Positions 50,020 to 58,399 are shown, numbered from the stretch's first letter. The stretch is DNA of 64,000 nucleotides from DASYTH01 sp045806965 (GCA_045806965.1 JBJMIG010000038.1:62001-126000); one strand, 5' to 3'. Program-made: numbers and translations. Notes: a model not told the origin generated them from the sequence alone.

Positions 50020-51336
50020 TCAGCCGACCGCGCAGGCGCTTCCGTTGAGCGTGAACGAGGACGGCTTGGCGGTGTTGCCGGTGTGGGTGGCCTGGAAGCC
50101 GAACCCGCTGACCGTCGCGCCGGGGTTGATGGTGGCGTTGAACCCGACGTTGCGCGCGGTCACCTGACCGGTCGTCGGGGTGTAGGTCGCGTTCCAACTG
50201 CTGGTGATGGCCTGCCCACTTGGCAGGGTGAAGACCAGCGACCACCCGTTCACCGGGGTGCTCGACGTGTTGGTGACGGCGATGTCGGTGGTGAACCCGG
50301 TATTCCAGGCGTTCATGCTGTAGGTGACCCGGCAGGAGCCGGCCGGCGGCGGCGCGGTCGTGGTGGTCGTCGTGGTCGTCGTGGTCGTCGTGCTGGTCGG
50401 CGGCTGGCTGCCGTCCAGCCCGAAGAACGAGATCGCCATCGCGGCCATCCCACTCATCGGCAGTTCATGCCCGACGCCCTGCAGGCTGATTCCCTCGACC
50501 GGGGCCATGGTGCCGGTGCCGCCGTAGCGGGTGCGCGTCCAGCCGGACCGCGGGCTGTCGGTGAGCGAGGGGGTCTGGCTCACCCCGAGCACGTTGGTCC
50601 ACTGCTTGATCTCCTCACCGAAGTTCGGGAAGCGCAGGGTCGCGTCCGCGGTGCCGTGCCACAGCTGCATGCGTGGCCGGGGGCCGGTGTAGCCCGGGTT
50701 GGCGCCGCGGGCCAGGTCGCCCCACTGCTGGGCCGTCCTGATCACGTTTCCGTTGGCGCAGTCGCTGTTCCAGGTGTTCGGCGGGGTGGTCGCGAAGCAG
50801 GTGTCCGGCACACCCATGAACGCCGCGCCCGCCTTGAAGACGTCGGGGTAGTCACCGACCAGGACGTTGGTCATCATGGCGCCGGAGGAGGCGCCGGTGA
50901 CGAAGACCCGGCTCGGATCCCCGTTGAAGTGCTGCTCAACGTAGGTGATCATGGACATGATCCCGACCGGGTCACTGCCTCCGTTGCGTCGCAACGCTTC
51001 TGCGGTGTAGACGTCGAAGCAGCCGCCGCTGCGGGTGGCCGTCGGGTAGATGACGACGTAGCCGAGCCGGTCGGCCAGCGTGGCGAACTCGTGGCCGGAG
51101 CCGTTGAAGAAGGCCGGACCGGTGCCGGTGCAGTAGTGCACCGCGACCACGATGGCCGGCCGGGGTGCCACGTTGTCCGGCACGTACACGTGCATGCGCA
51201 GGCCACTCGGGTTGTTGCCGAAGTTGGTCACCTCAACCAGCGAGGCCGCCGATGCGGGCGCGGCCAGCCGGGTGAGGGCGGCGATGAGCAGGACGGTTAC
51301 CCCCAGACAGCAGAGCAGCGCTTTCCTGATCTTCAT
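50020..51336 (-). CDS. Secreted CE1/PHB-depolymerase-type esterase with C-terminal CBM2
   Basis: This exported enzyme has 438 residues, starting at an ATG with a GGGAG site and a signal peptide (ALLCCLGVTVLLIAALTRLAAPASA). The catalytic domain (about 31-310) has the nucleophile in FVTGASSGAMMTNVLVGDYP and a late GVGHELP with the likely catalytic His. The linker is a run of Thr encoded by near-identical ACC-type codons (50343-50400). The C-terminal 100 residues are a family 2 cellulose/xylan-binding module (CRVTYSMNAWNTGFTTDIAVTNT...GWSLVFTLPSGQ). It is probably an acetylxylan or feruloyl esterase. Confidence 0.9.
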   Translation of the reverse strand: MKIRKALLCCLGVTVLLIAALTRLAAPASAASLVEVTNFGNNPSGLRMHVYVPDNVAPRPAIVVAVHYCTGTGPAFFNGSGHEFATLADRLGYVVIYPTATRSGGCFDVYTAEALRRNGGSDPVGIMSMITYVEQHFNGDPSRVFVTGASSGAMMTNVLVGDYPDVFKAGAAFMGVPDTCFATTPPNTWNSDCANGNVIRTAQQWGDLARGANPGYTGPRPRMQLWHGTADATLRFPNFGEEIKQWTNVLGVSQTPSLTDSPRSGWTRTRYGGTGTMAPVEGISLQGVGHELPMSGMAAMAISFFGLDGSQPPTSTTTTTTTTTTTTAPPPAGSCRVTYSMNAWNTGFTTDIAVTNTSSTPVNGWSLVFTLPSGQAITSSWNATYTPTTGQVTARNVGFNATINPGATVSGFGFQATHTGNTAKPSSFTLNGSACAVG

Positions 51337-51359
51337 GAGATCTCCCTCGATCAAGAACT

Positions 51360-51390
51360 GAAACATTTCGATTGTGTTCCGAAATGTTTC
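51360..51390. promoter_or_regulatory. Paired GAAA-N2-TTTC operator sites before the esterase gene
   Basis: GAAACATTTC (51360-51369) and GAAATGTTTC (51381-51390) are two 10-bp palindromic sites exactly 21 bp apart. They are also arranged as one larger inverted repeat (AAACATTTCG/CGAAATGTTT). They lie 24-54 bp upstream of the esterase start, a good place for repression. GAAAN2TTTC-like sites are typical of actinomycete carbohydrate regulators. Confidence 0.6.
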
Positions 51391-51453
51391 CGGAAAGCAA
51401 CCCCTCGACTACCGGGCGTCGTGCTGCCGGACAGGGGGCGGTCCGCGTCTTGA

Positions 51454-51588
51454 TCAGGAGAGGTCGCTCCATCGCCGGAACCTGACACGTTCACGACGGA
51501 GCACGTACAGCGCCACTACTCCGGACGCCACACCGGCCAGCAGACCTCCGGCCAAAGTCGCCCGGACCAGAGCCGGCAACTCGCTCAT
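51454..51588 (-). CDS. Possible 44-residue single-helix membrane protein
   Basis: A small open frame encodes MSELPALVRATLAGG, then LLAGVASGVVALYVL, then RRERVRFRRWSDLS. This is one membrane helix followed by a strongly basic tail, a common design of real small membrane proteins. There is no good ribosome binding site. It fills most of the 321-bp gap between the esterase and the 107-residue gene; apart from it and the operator pair nothing else is seen there. Confidence 0.35.
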   Translation of the reverse strand: MSELPALVRATLAGGLLAGVASGVVALYVLRRERVRFRRWSDLS

Positions 51589-51657
51589 GGACCAATGTCT
51601 ACTAGACCTGCCTCAAGGCTGGGCGGAGAAGTCACCTCCGGAACCCGCGCCGGCGAA

Positions 51658-51981
51658 TCAGCGGCGGTTGACGTCGGCGGTGCGGACGGGCCGGCTCACC
51701 GAGCCGATGTAACGGATGGCGAACGCGTCAAGACCGTGCACCGCGACCCTGATGATCAGATCGTCGCGCACCAGCACGGAGTACTCGCCGGCGTGGTTGG
51801 CGTCGTCGAACACGATGTAGTCGCGGAAGACCGAGCCGTCGGAGATGGCGAACAGCGCCTTGTAGACCACGTTCTTGTGCGCCTGGTGCGCGGTGGCCGC
51901 CCACTGCTCGAGCACGTCGACCCCGGCCTCGAGGCGGAAGCGGGGGCCGGCAACGTTGCGGGACTCGATGCGCTCGTTCAT
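51658..51981 (-). CDS. Conserved-looking hypothetical protein, 107 residues
   Basis: It starts MNERIESRNVAGPRFRLEAG at an ATG with a GGGAGG site. It is a small soluble alpha/beta-like protein (VDVLEQWAATAHQAHKNVVYKALFAISDGSVFRDYIVFDDAN, RDDLIIRVAVHGLDAFAIRYIG) with no signal or membrane segment. It was not recognised as a known family. It is divergent from the TetR gene with about 84 bp between them, so it may share the same operator and regulator. Confidence 0.6.
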   Translation of the reverse strand: MNERIESRNVAGPRFRLEAGVDVLEQWAATAHQAHKNVVYKALFAISDGSVFRDYIVFDDANHAGEYSVLVRDDLIIRVAVHGLDAFAIRYIGSVSRPVRTADVNRR

Positions 51982-52014
51982 GGCTACTGCCTCCCGGTTG
52001 TCCATCACCGTGTT

Positions 52015-52057
52015 ACATAACTATGTTGTGCCTTAAAGATAGCGGGGTTATGCAACA
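52015..52057. promoter_or_regulatory. Operator region of the first TetR gene
   Basis: ACATAACTATGT (52015-52026) is a palindrome with 5-bp arms. GTTATGCAAC (52048-52057) lies just before the TetR start and recurs inverted at 52850-52859 upstream of the gene after tetR. The site lies between the divergent 107-residue gene and the TetR gene. Confidence 0.5.
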
Positions 52058-52065
52058 CTGTCAAG

Positions 52066-52809
52066 ATGAGTCCTCGACGACCCGATCCGAAGACCCGAAC
52101 CGCGCTCATCGACATCGCCGCGAAGCTGCTCGCCGAGCACGGCCCGCAGTCGCTGTCCACCCGCCGGATCGCGGCCGAGGCCGGCAGCTCGACCATGGCC
52201 GTCTACACCCACTTCGGCGGCATGAGCGGGCTGGTCAGGGAGATGGTCCACGAGGGGTTCACCAGGCTCGCCGAGTACTTCGGCCGGGTCGCGAAGACCG
52301 ACGACCCGGTGGCCGACATGGCCGTGTACGGCCGGGCCTACCGGCGCAACGCGCTGGCCAACGAACATCTCTATGTCGTGATGTTCGGCGGCTCCTCACT
52401 GGCCGGCTTCGAGCTGACCGACGAGGACCGCCAGCACGGCCGCTACACCCTGGTCGATGTCGTGCAGTGCGCCAGCCGGTGCATCGAATCCGGCCGGTTC
52501 CGTCCCGGCGACCCCGGGTTCGTCGCGCACCAGATGTGGGTGGCCACGCACGGCCTGGTCACCCTCGAGCTCGGCGGCTACCTGGTCGATCCGTGGGACG
52601 CGGACAGCTGCTTCGAGACGCTGCTGACCGGCCTGATGGCCGGCGCGGGCGACACGTTGGACAACGCCGTCAGCTCCGTCGCCCTCTCCACCGAACGATT
52701 CGCCGCCGAGGTGCTCGACCCGGAGCCGGAGGTACTCGAAGAGGAGCCGCGGACACCGCGGGAGGAGGAGCCGCAGGCCCCGCCCCGCCACCGCAAACAG
52801 GGGCGCTGA
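52066..52809 (+). CDS. TetR-family regulator
   Basis: This 247-residue protein has an N-terminal helix-turn-helix: TALIDIAAKLLAEHGPQSLSTRRIAAEAGSSTMAVYTHFGG (about residues 12-52). The C-terminal ligand domain contains AYRRNALANEHLYVVMFGGS and HQMWVATHGLVTLELGGYL, of the WHG-type found in many actinobacterial regulators. The tail is rich in Glu, Pro and Arg. It probably represses itself and the downstream oxygenase-like gene through the shared GTTATGCAAC motif. Confidence 0.9.
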   Translation: MSPRRPDPKTRTALIDIAAKLLAEHGPQSLSTRRIAAEAGSSTMAVYTHFGGMSGLVREMVHEGFTRLAEYFGRVAKTDDPVADMAVYGRAYRRNALANEHLYVVMFGGSSLAGFELTDEDRQHGRYTLVDVVQCASRCIESGRFRPGDPGFVAHQMWVATHGLVTLELGGYLVDPWDADSCFETLLTGLMAGAGDTLDNAVSSVALSTERFAAEVLDPEPEVLEEEPRTPREEEPQAPPRHRKQGR

Positions 52810-52840
52810 GCTGGGCATACCGCCACGCGGGGCCGACTTG

Positions 52841-52891
52841 TTGACACTCGTTGCATAACGGTGCTATCTTTCTAGGCACAACACCGTTATG
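52841..52891 (+). promoter_or_regulatory. Promoter with overlapping TetR-type operator
   Basis: TTGACA (52841-52846) and TATCTT (52865-52870) form a -35/-10 pair with an 18-bp spacer. Within and after it, CATAACGGTG (52854-52863) and CACCGTTATG (52882-52891) make perfect 10-bp inverted arms. GTTGCATAAC at 52850 is the inverted copy of the motif in the TetR promoter. The arrangement predicts direct repression. Confidence 0.65.
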
Positions 52892-52913
52892 GTTCGATTC
52901 GAGGAGGTGCGCG

Positions 52914-54086
52914 ATGGTCACCACGACCCGCCGCGCCAGCACCAAGGCCCGCGTCCCGGCGTTCGCCAAGGTCAACCATTCCCCGGAGGCGCTCTCCGTC
53001 ACCGGCACCATCCCCGCCGAGCTGAACGGCTGCCTGCTGCGGGCGGTCGACCACCCCGCATGGGGCGCCGCACCGCGGCCCGGCACCCCGCTGGTCGACG
53101 GCGGCATCCGGCTCAGCGGCGGCGTCGCCCGCTGGTACCGCCAGACCACCCCGCCATGCGGCAACAGCGCCACCTGGCGCGCCGCGCGGCTGCGGTCCGG
53201 CGACCCCCGAGCGGGTGCGCACGGTCCGGCCTCGCTGGCCCGCCCGGTCACCGACCCGGTCACCGGCGTCTGGCACACGGTGGCCACCTACCCCGGCCTG
53301 AACCACGCCGAGCACCTGTGGCTCGGCGCCGACGGATCGGTTCGGCACGCCGAGCCGTTCCCCCTCGACGGCGCGCCGCTCATGCAGGCGGTGGCGATGA
53401 CCGAGCGCTACCTGGTGGTGCTCGACCTGCCGGTCACCCACCGGCGGGCCGCGGCACTGCTCGGCGAGGGGTTCCCCTACGCCTGGGACGACGGCCGCCC
53501 GGCGCGGATCGGCCTGATCGGCCGGGACGAGGAGCGGCCGCGCTGGTTCAGCGTGCCGTCCTGCTACGTGTTCGACGTGGTCAACGCCTACGACGACCGG
53601 GACCGCGTGGTGCTCGACGCGGTCCGGCACGAGCGGGCCTTCGACCAGGCGGGTGGCACGCCTGCGGCGCGGCTCTGGCGCTGGACCGTCGACCTGCGGA
53701 CCGGCACGGTCCGGGAGGGCGAACTGGACCGGCTGCCGATCGAGCAGCCCGAGGTGGACCCGCGGGTGCGCGGCCGCCGGCACCGGGTGGTGTTCGGCAT
53801 CGGCAACTCCGCCGCGGGCGAGGCGACCACGCTGGTCCGGCACGACCTGGCCGGCGCCGCGACGCAGGTGCGCGAGCTCGGCCCGGCCAAGCGCGCCGAG
53901 CAGCCGGTACTCGTGCCCGGCGCGGCCGAGGGCACCGGCTGGCTGATCGCCGTTGTGCACGACATGGCCAAGGCGCGCAGCGAGGTGCTCGTCCTGGATG
54001 CCGCGGACCTGTCCGCACGGCCGGTGGCCACGGTGCACGTGCCGTTCCGGCTGCCGGTCAGCCGGCACACCTGGTGGCGGCAGTGA
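52914..54086 (+). CDS. Carotenoid-oxygenase family protein lacking three iron ligands
   Basis: This 390-residue protein has an ATG with a GAGGAGG site. Family landmarks are IPAELNGCLLRA, DPVTGVWHTVATYPG, MTERYLVVLDLPV, RIGLIGRDEERPRWFSVPSCYVFDVVNAYDD and a C-terminal VHVPFRLPVSRHTWW. The four iron-binding His of active enzymes lie in AHPK, MMHD, VFHxxNA and FHGxW. Here the segments read ARPV, LMQA, VFDVVNA and RHTWW, so three of four are replaced. It is a probable pseudo-dioxygenase, perhaps a carotenoid or stilbene binding protein, controlled by the upstream TetR. Confidence 0.82.
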   Translation: MVTTTRRASTKARVPAFAKVNHSPEALSVTGTIPAELNGCLLRAVDHPAWGAAPRPGTPLVDGGIRLSGGVARWYRQTTPPCGNSATWRAARLRSGDPRAGAHGPASLARPVTDPVTGVWHTVATYPGLNHAEHLWLGADGSVRHAEPFPLDGAPLMQAVAMTERYLVVLDLPVTHRRAAALLGEGFPYAWDDGRPARIGLIGRDEERPRWFSVPSCYVFDVVNAYDDRDRVVLDAVRHERAFDQAGGTPAARLWRWTVDLRTGTVREGELDRLPIEQPEVDPRVRGRRHRVVFGIGNSAAGEATTLVRHDLAGAATQVRELGPAKRAEQPVLVPGAAEGTGWLIAVVHDMAKARSEVLVLDAADLSARPVATVHVPFRLPVSRHTWWRQ

Positions 54087-54160
54087 TAATCAACTGATAA
54101 CTACTGAGAATGTAGGTATACGCTGATAACATATCCGGGTCCAACCCGCGAGGAGCGCCC

Positions 54161-54724
54161 ATGACCAGGACCCGGCTGACCGCCGCCGAACGCAGCGACC
54201 AGCTGGTCGAGGCCGCCATCACCGCCTTCGCGGCGACCGGCTACGCGGGTACCACCACCGATGACGTTGCCCGGCTGGCCGGCGTGTCGCAGCCGTACGT
54301 GATCCGGCTGTTCGGCTCCAAACAGAACCTGTTCCTGGCCGCGGTCAAGCAAGCCTGCGGCCGGATCGAGGAGACGTTCCGCCGGGCGGCCGAGAACGAT
54401 CCGGAGCTGGCCGGCCTGGCCGACGCCTACGGCACCCTGCTCACCGAGCGTGACCTGCTCGGCGTGCTGCTGCACGGCTACGCGGCCAGCGCCGACCCGG
54501 CGATCGGTGACGTGGTGCGCCGCGGCTTCGGCCGGATCTACCAGGTGATCCGCGAGATCACCGGCGCCCCGGTCGACGAGGTCCGCTCCTTCATCGCGCA
54601 CGGCATGCTGCTCACCGTGCTCTCCGCCATGCGCGTCATCGGCCCGGACCCGGTCCCGCCGGATCCCTGGATGGCCGAGCTGATCGAGTCCTTCACCTCC
54701 GATTTCGGCCCCGATCCATGCTGA
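54161..54724 (+). CDS. TetR-family regulator upstream of the formaldehyde detoxification genes
   Basis: This 187-residue protein has a helix-turn-helix: LVEAAITAFAATGYAGTTTDDVARLAGVSQPYVIRLFGSKQNLFLAAV (about 15-63). The C-terminal half contains LHGYAASADPAIGDVVRRGFGRIYQVIREI. The AT-rich stretch before it (54085-54140) holds TGATAA three times, including TGATAACTAC and TGATAACAT, a possible operator and promoter. It precedes the mycothiol-linked dehydrogenase gene by 57 bp in the same direction and is the best candidate for its control. Confidence 0.88.
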   Translation: MTRTRLTAAERSDQLVEAAITAFAATGYAGTTTDDVARLAGVSQPYVIRLFGSKQNLFLAAVKQACGRIEETFRRAAENDPELAGLADAYGTLLTERDLLGVLLHGYAASADPAIGDVVRRGFGRIYQVIREITGAPVDEVRSFIAHGMLLTVLSAMRVIGPDPVPPDPWMAELIESFTSDFGPDPC

Positions 54725-54781
54725 ATGCCCGCTGCGGCAGGCGTTCTGGTGCCGCCCAGGCGGCTGCACTACGTTGATCGG

Positions 54782-55867
54782 GTGGCACACAAGGTTGCGG
54801 GAGTCATCGCCAGGAGCAAGGGCGCGCCGGTCGAGCTGACCACGGTGGTGGTGCCGGACCCCGGGCCGGGCGAGGCGCTGGTGCGGGTGCAGGCGTGCGG
54901 GGTCTGCCACACCGATCTGCACTACCGCGAGGGCGGCATCAACGACGACTTCCCGTTCCTGCTCGGACATGAGGCCGCCGGGGTGGTCGAGGCGGTCGGC
55001 GACGGCGTCGAGGATGTGGCGCCGGGCGACTTCGTGGTGCTGAACTGGCGGGCGGTGTGCGGGCGCTGCCGGGCCTGCTCGCGCGGGCGGCCTTGGTACT
55101 GCTTCGACACTCACAACGCCACGCAGCCGATGACCCTCGAGGACGGCACGAAGCTCAGTCCGGCACTGGGCATCGGCGCGTTCGTGGAGAAGACGCTGGT
55201 ACATGCCGGACAGTGCACCAAGGTCGACCCGGCCGCCCGGCCGGCGGCGGTCGGCCTGCTCGGCTGCGGCGTGATGGCCGGGCTCGGCGCGGCGATGAAC
55301 ACCGGCGGAGCCGGCCGGGGCGACTCGGTTGCCGTGATCGGCTGCGGCGGAGTCGGCGACGGCGCGGTGCTCGGCGCCCGTCTCGCCGGCGCGGCCACCA
55401 TCATCGCGGTGGACGTGGACCCGAAGAAGCTGGAGTGGGCCAAGGAGTTCGGTGCGACCCACACGGTCAACGCCAAGGACACCGACCCGGTCGAGGCGAT
55501 CCGGGAGTTGACCGGCGGGTTCGGCGCGGACCTCGTGGTGGACGCGGTCGGCCGGCCGGAGACCTGGAAGCAGGCCTTCTACGCCCGCGACCTGGCCGGC
55601 ACCGTGGTGCTGGTCGGTGTGCCAACTCCGGAGATGACGCTGGAGATGCCGCTGATCGATCTGTTCAGCCGGGGCGGCGCGCTGAAGTCGTCCTGGTACG
55701 GCGACTGCCTGCCGTCGCGGGACTTCCCGATGCTGGTCGACCTGTACCAGAGCGGGCGGCTGAACCTGGACGGCTTCGTGTCCGAGGAGATCGGCATCGG
55801 CGACGTCGAGTCGGCGTTCGAGAAGATGCACGGGGGCGGGGTGCTCCGTTCGGTGGTCGTCTTCTGA
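54782..55867 (+). CDS. mscR: S-(hydroxymethyl)mycothiol dehydrogenase
   Basis: This zinc-dependent alcohol dehydrogenase of 361 residues oxidises the formaldehyde-mycothiol adduct with NAD (MscR/MSH-dependent formaldehyde dehydrogenase). The start at GTG (VAHKVAGVIARSKGAPVE) matches the family N-terminus. The catalytic zinc region is ACGVCHTDLHYREGG and GHEAAGVVE, the structural zinc Cys cluster is CGRCRACSRGRPWYC, and the NAD site is VAVIGCGGVGDGAV. FLLGHEAAG and LVHAGQCTKVDP are also typical. It overlaps the next gene by one base. Confidence 0.9.
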   Translation: MAHKVAGVIARSKGAPVELTTVVVPDPGPGEALVRVQACGVCHTDLHYREGGINDDFPFLLGHEAAGVVEAVGDGVEDVAPGDFVVLNWRAVCGRCRACSRGRPWYCFDTHNATQPMTLEDGTKLSPALGIGAFVEKTLVHAGQCTKVDPAARPAAVGLLGCGVMAGLGAAMNTGGAGRGDSVAVIGCGGVGDGAVLGARLAGAATIIAVDVDPKKLEWAKEFGATHTVNAKDTDPVEAIRELTGGFGADLVVDAVGRPETWKQAFYARDLAGTVVLVGVPTPEMTLEMPLIDLFSRGGALKSSWYGDCLPSRDFPMLVDLYQSGRLNLDGFVSEEIGIGDVESAFEKMHGGGVLRSVVVF

Positions 55868-56496
55868 TGGACCCGCGGATCGACCACGTCGTCACCTCCG
55901 GCACCTTCAGCCTCGACGGGCAAACCTTCGAGGTGGACAACAACGTCTGGCTGATCGGCGACGATGCCGAGTGCCTGGTGTTCGACGCGCCGCACGATCC
56001 GGACGCCATCGTCGATCTGGTCGGCGACCGCCGGCTCACCGCGATCCTGGCCACGCACGCGCACGACGACCACATCAGGGCCGCACCGAGACTGGCCGAG
56101 ATCACCGGGGCGCCGGTCCTGCTGCACCCGGATGATCTCCCGCTCTGGCGTCAGACCCATCCCGACCGCGACCCGGACGGTCCGCTGCGCGACGGCGAGG
56201 TGGTCGAGGTGGCCGGGATCGCCGTGACCGTGCTGCACACCCCGGGCCACGCGCCGGGCGCCTGCTGCTTCCACGTGCCCGCGTTCGGCGCGCTGTTCAG
56301 CGGCGACACGCTGTTCCGCGGCGGTCCGGGCGCGACCGGCCGGTCGTTCTCCGACTTCGACACGATCGTCGCCTCGATCCGGGACCGGCTGCTGGTGCTC
56401 GACCCGGACACCGTCGTGCACCCCGGGCATGGCGACGACACCACCATCGGCACCGAGCGACCGGATGTCGCCGAATGGGTGCGGCGCGGACACTGA
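55867..56496 (+). CDS. MBL-fold hydrolase, probable S-formylmycothiol/thioester hydrolase partner
   Basis: This 209-residue metallo-beta-lactamase fold protein has metal motifs ILATHAHDDHIRAAP, HTPGHAPGAC, FSGDTLF and VHPGHGDDT. Its start overlaps the mycothiol dehydrogenase stop (TGATG). In mycobacteria the same pair occurs (Rv2259-Rv2260). The partner is inferred to hydrolyse the product thioester and release mycothiol. Confidence 0.87.
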   Translation: MDPRIDHVVTSGTFSLDGQTFEVDNNVWLIGDDAECLVFDAPHDPDAIVDLVGDRRLTAILATHAHDDHIRAAPRLAEITGAPVLLHPDDLPLWRQTHPDRDPDGPLRDGEVVEVAGIAVTVLHTPGHAPGACCFHVPAFGALFSGDTLFRGGPGATGRSFSDFDTIVASIRDRLLVLDPDTVVHPGHGDDTTIGTERPDVAEWVRRGH

Positions 56497-56642
56497 GCCG
56501 GCGCAACGGAAAGCCGCCCGGGTCAGTCGCCGATCCGAGTCATGACCTCGGCCCGACCGGCTTCACGGTTGGCGACGGAGCGGTTCTCGTCGGTGATTGT
56601 ATGCAGTATGTTCAAGGTCCCTGCGACGAAGCGAGAGAGGTC

Positions 56643-58274
56643 ATGATCCGTTCCCGGGCTCGTCTTGGCACTCGACTCCTTGTGGTGGCCGCGACATTCG
56701 CCGTGACCCTGGCCGGTTGCGGCAAGATCGACAACGGCGGGGGGAGCCAGCCGCCCTCCGGCACGGATAACCGCCCGGTGAAGGCCGGCGGCACGTTGCG
56801 CGTCGCGCTGGACGCCGAACCCGACAAGCTCGACCCGACGCTGTCTCGGACCCTGGTCGGACGCGAGGTGTTCCAGGAGATCTGCGAGACGCTCTACGAC
56901 GTCAACGACAAGCTGGAACTGATCCCGAAGCTCGCGGCGGCGATGCCGGACGTGTCCCAGGACGGCAAGACCGTGACGGTGAAGGTGCGCACCGGGCTGA
57001 AGTTCGCGGACGGCACCGTGCTGGACGCCGCGGCGGTGAAGACCTCGCTCGACCGGCACCGCACGATGGACGGGTCGGCGCGCAAGAGCGAGTTGAACCC
57101 GGTCAGCGACATCGCCGTGGCCGACCCGGCGACCGTGGCGATCCACCTCAACCAGCCGTACTCCCCGTTGATCGCGCAGTTCACCGACCGCGCCGGAATG
57201 ATCATGTCGCCGACCGCGCTCGCGGCCAAGGGCAACGACTTCGCCACCTCGCCGGTGTGCGTCGGGCCGTTCAAGTTCGGCACCCGGGTGGCTCAGGACC
57301 GCATCGAGGTGGTCAAGGACCCGAACTACTACGACGCCGCGAAGATCAAGCTGGACAAGATCGTCTTTCGGACGATCCCCGACGCCAACACCCGGTTCAA
57401 CAACCTGCGCTCGGGCGACATCGACCTACAGCTCAACGTCAGCCCGATCAACGTCGACGAGCTCAAGACGGTCAGCAACCTGCGCCTGATTCGCACCGAA
57501 AGCATCGGCTACCAGGGCATTACAGTGAACATCGGGAACTCGACCGGTGTCGGCAAGGCACCGGGCACGCTGGCCGCGCCGTACGCCGGCCCGATCGCCA
57601 CGGACCCCAGGGTGCGCCGCGCGTTCATGCTCAGCATCGACCGGGAGTCACTGACCCGAACCGTGTTCCGCGGCATTTACACCCCGGCGTGCGGCCCGAT
57701 CAGCCCGGCCAGCCCGCTGTCCTCGGACGCCGCCCAGGTCTGCCCGAAGCACGATCCGGGCGAGGCGAAGAAGCTGCTCGCCCAGGCGGGCGTGCCCACC
57801 CCGGTGAAGGTCAGCCTGATGGTGATCAACGACCCGGACGGCAGGCGGATCGGCGAGGCGATCAAGTCGATGGTCGCCGAGGGCGGCTTCGATCTCCAGC
57901 TCGAGCCGACCGAGTTCGCCAGCGCGCTCGACCTGTCCGACGCCGGCAAGTTCCAGATGTTCCGGATCGGCTGGTCGGGACAGGTCGACGCGGACGGCAA
58001 CATCACCCGGTTCTTCCAGACCAAGGGCTCGCAGAACAACTCCGGCTACTCCAACCCCGCGGTCGACCAGTGGCTCACCGAGGCCAGGTCGACCCAGGAC
58101 ATGGACAAGCGGCGGGAGCTCTACGGCAAGGTGGTCCAGCAGGTTCAGCAGGACGCGCCGATCATCTACCTGTACCGCACCAAGAACCAGATCGGTGTGA
58201 ACAACAAGGTCGGCGGCGTGAAGATGTACAGCGACTACATCATGCGCCTCGCCGAAGCCGGCTTCGTCGAGTAA
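56643..58274 (+). CDS. ABC transporter solute-binding lipoprotein, family 5
   Basis: This exported lipoprotein of 543 residues has a signal peptide ending in the lipobox VTLAGCG. It is of the peptide/nickel/oligosaccharide binding family (SBP family 5): GGTLRVALDAEPDKLDPTLS, FQEICETLYDVNDKLELIPKLAA, LKFADGTVLDAAAVKTSLDRH and FMLSIDRESLTRTVFRGIY. The usual permease and ATPase genes are not beside it, so it is an orphan here. The ligand is unknown. Confidence 0.9.
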   Translation: MIRSRARLGTRLLVVAATFAVTLAGCGKIDNGGGSQPPSGTDNRPVKAGGTLRVALDAEPDKLDPTLSRTLVGREVFQEICETLYDVNDKLELIPKLAAAMPDVSQDGKTVTVKVRTGLKFADGTVLDAAAVKTSLDRHRTMDGSARKSELNPVSDIAVADPATVAIHLNQPYSPLIAQFTDRAGMIMSPTALAAKGNDFATSPVCVGPFKFGTRVAQDRIEVVKDPNYYDAAKIKLDKIVFRTIPDANTRFNNLRSGDIDLQLNVSPINVDELKTVSNLRLIRTESIGYQGITVNIGNSTGVGKAPGTLAAPYAGPIATDPRVRRAFMLSIDRESLTRTVFRGIYTPACGPISPASPLSSDAAQVCPKHDPGEAKKLLAQAGVPTPVKVSLMVINDPDGRRIGEAIKSMVAEGGFDLQLEPTEFASALDLSDAGKFQMFRIGWSGQVDADGNITRFFQTKGSQNNSGYSNPAVDQWLTEARSTQDMDKRRELYGKVVQQVQQDAPIIYLYRTKNQIGVNNKVGGVKMYSDYIMRLAEAGFVE

Positions 58275-58282
58275 CCCCACCA

Positions 58283-58376
58283 CTCGCGAGTCTCGCGCTC
58301 AGGCAACCGAGTCTCGCGCTCAGGCAACCGAGTTGCGCGCTCAGGCACGGCGTTGCGCGCTCGGCCCTCGACCCGT
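58283..58376. repeat. Dispersed repeat family B, locus 3
   Basis: GCGAGTCTCGCGCTCAGGCA is followed by three degenerate copies at about 20-bp spacing (CGAGTCTCGCGCTCAGGCAA, CGAGTTGCGCGCTCAGGCA, CGTTGCGCGCTCGG). Here the flanking genes are in the same direction, unlike at the other two loci. Confidence 0.75.
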
Positions 58377-58399
58377 CCGGCGCGCGCTAGGGTCGGGCC

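Noticed and set aside
50343..50400. Trinucleotide repeat tract considered as a phase-variable microsatellite
   Set aside because: Changes of three bases keep the reading frame and only lengthen the Thr linker of the esterase, so it would not switch the gene.
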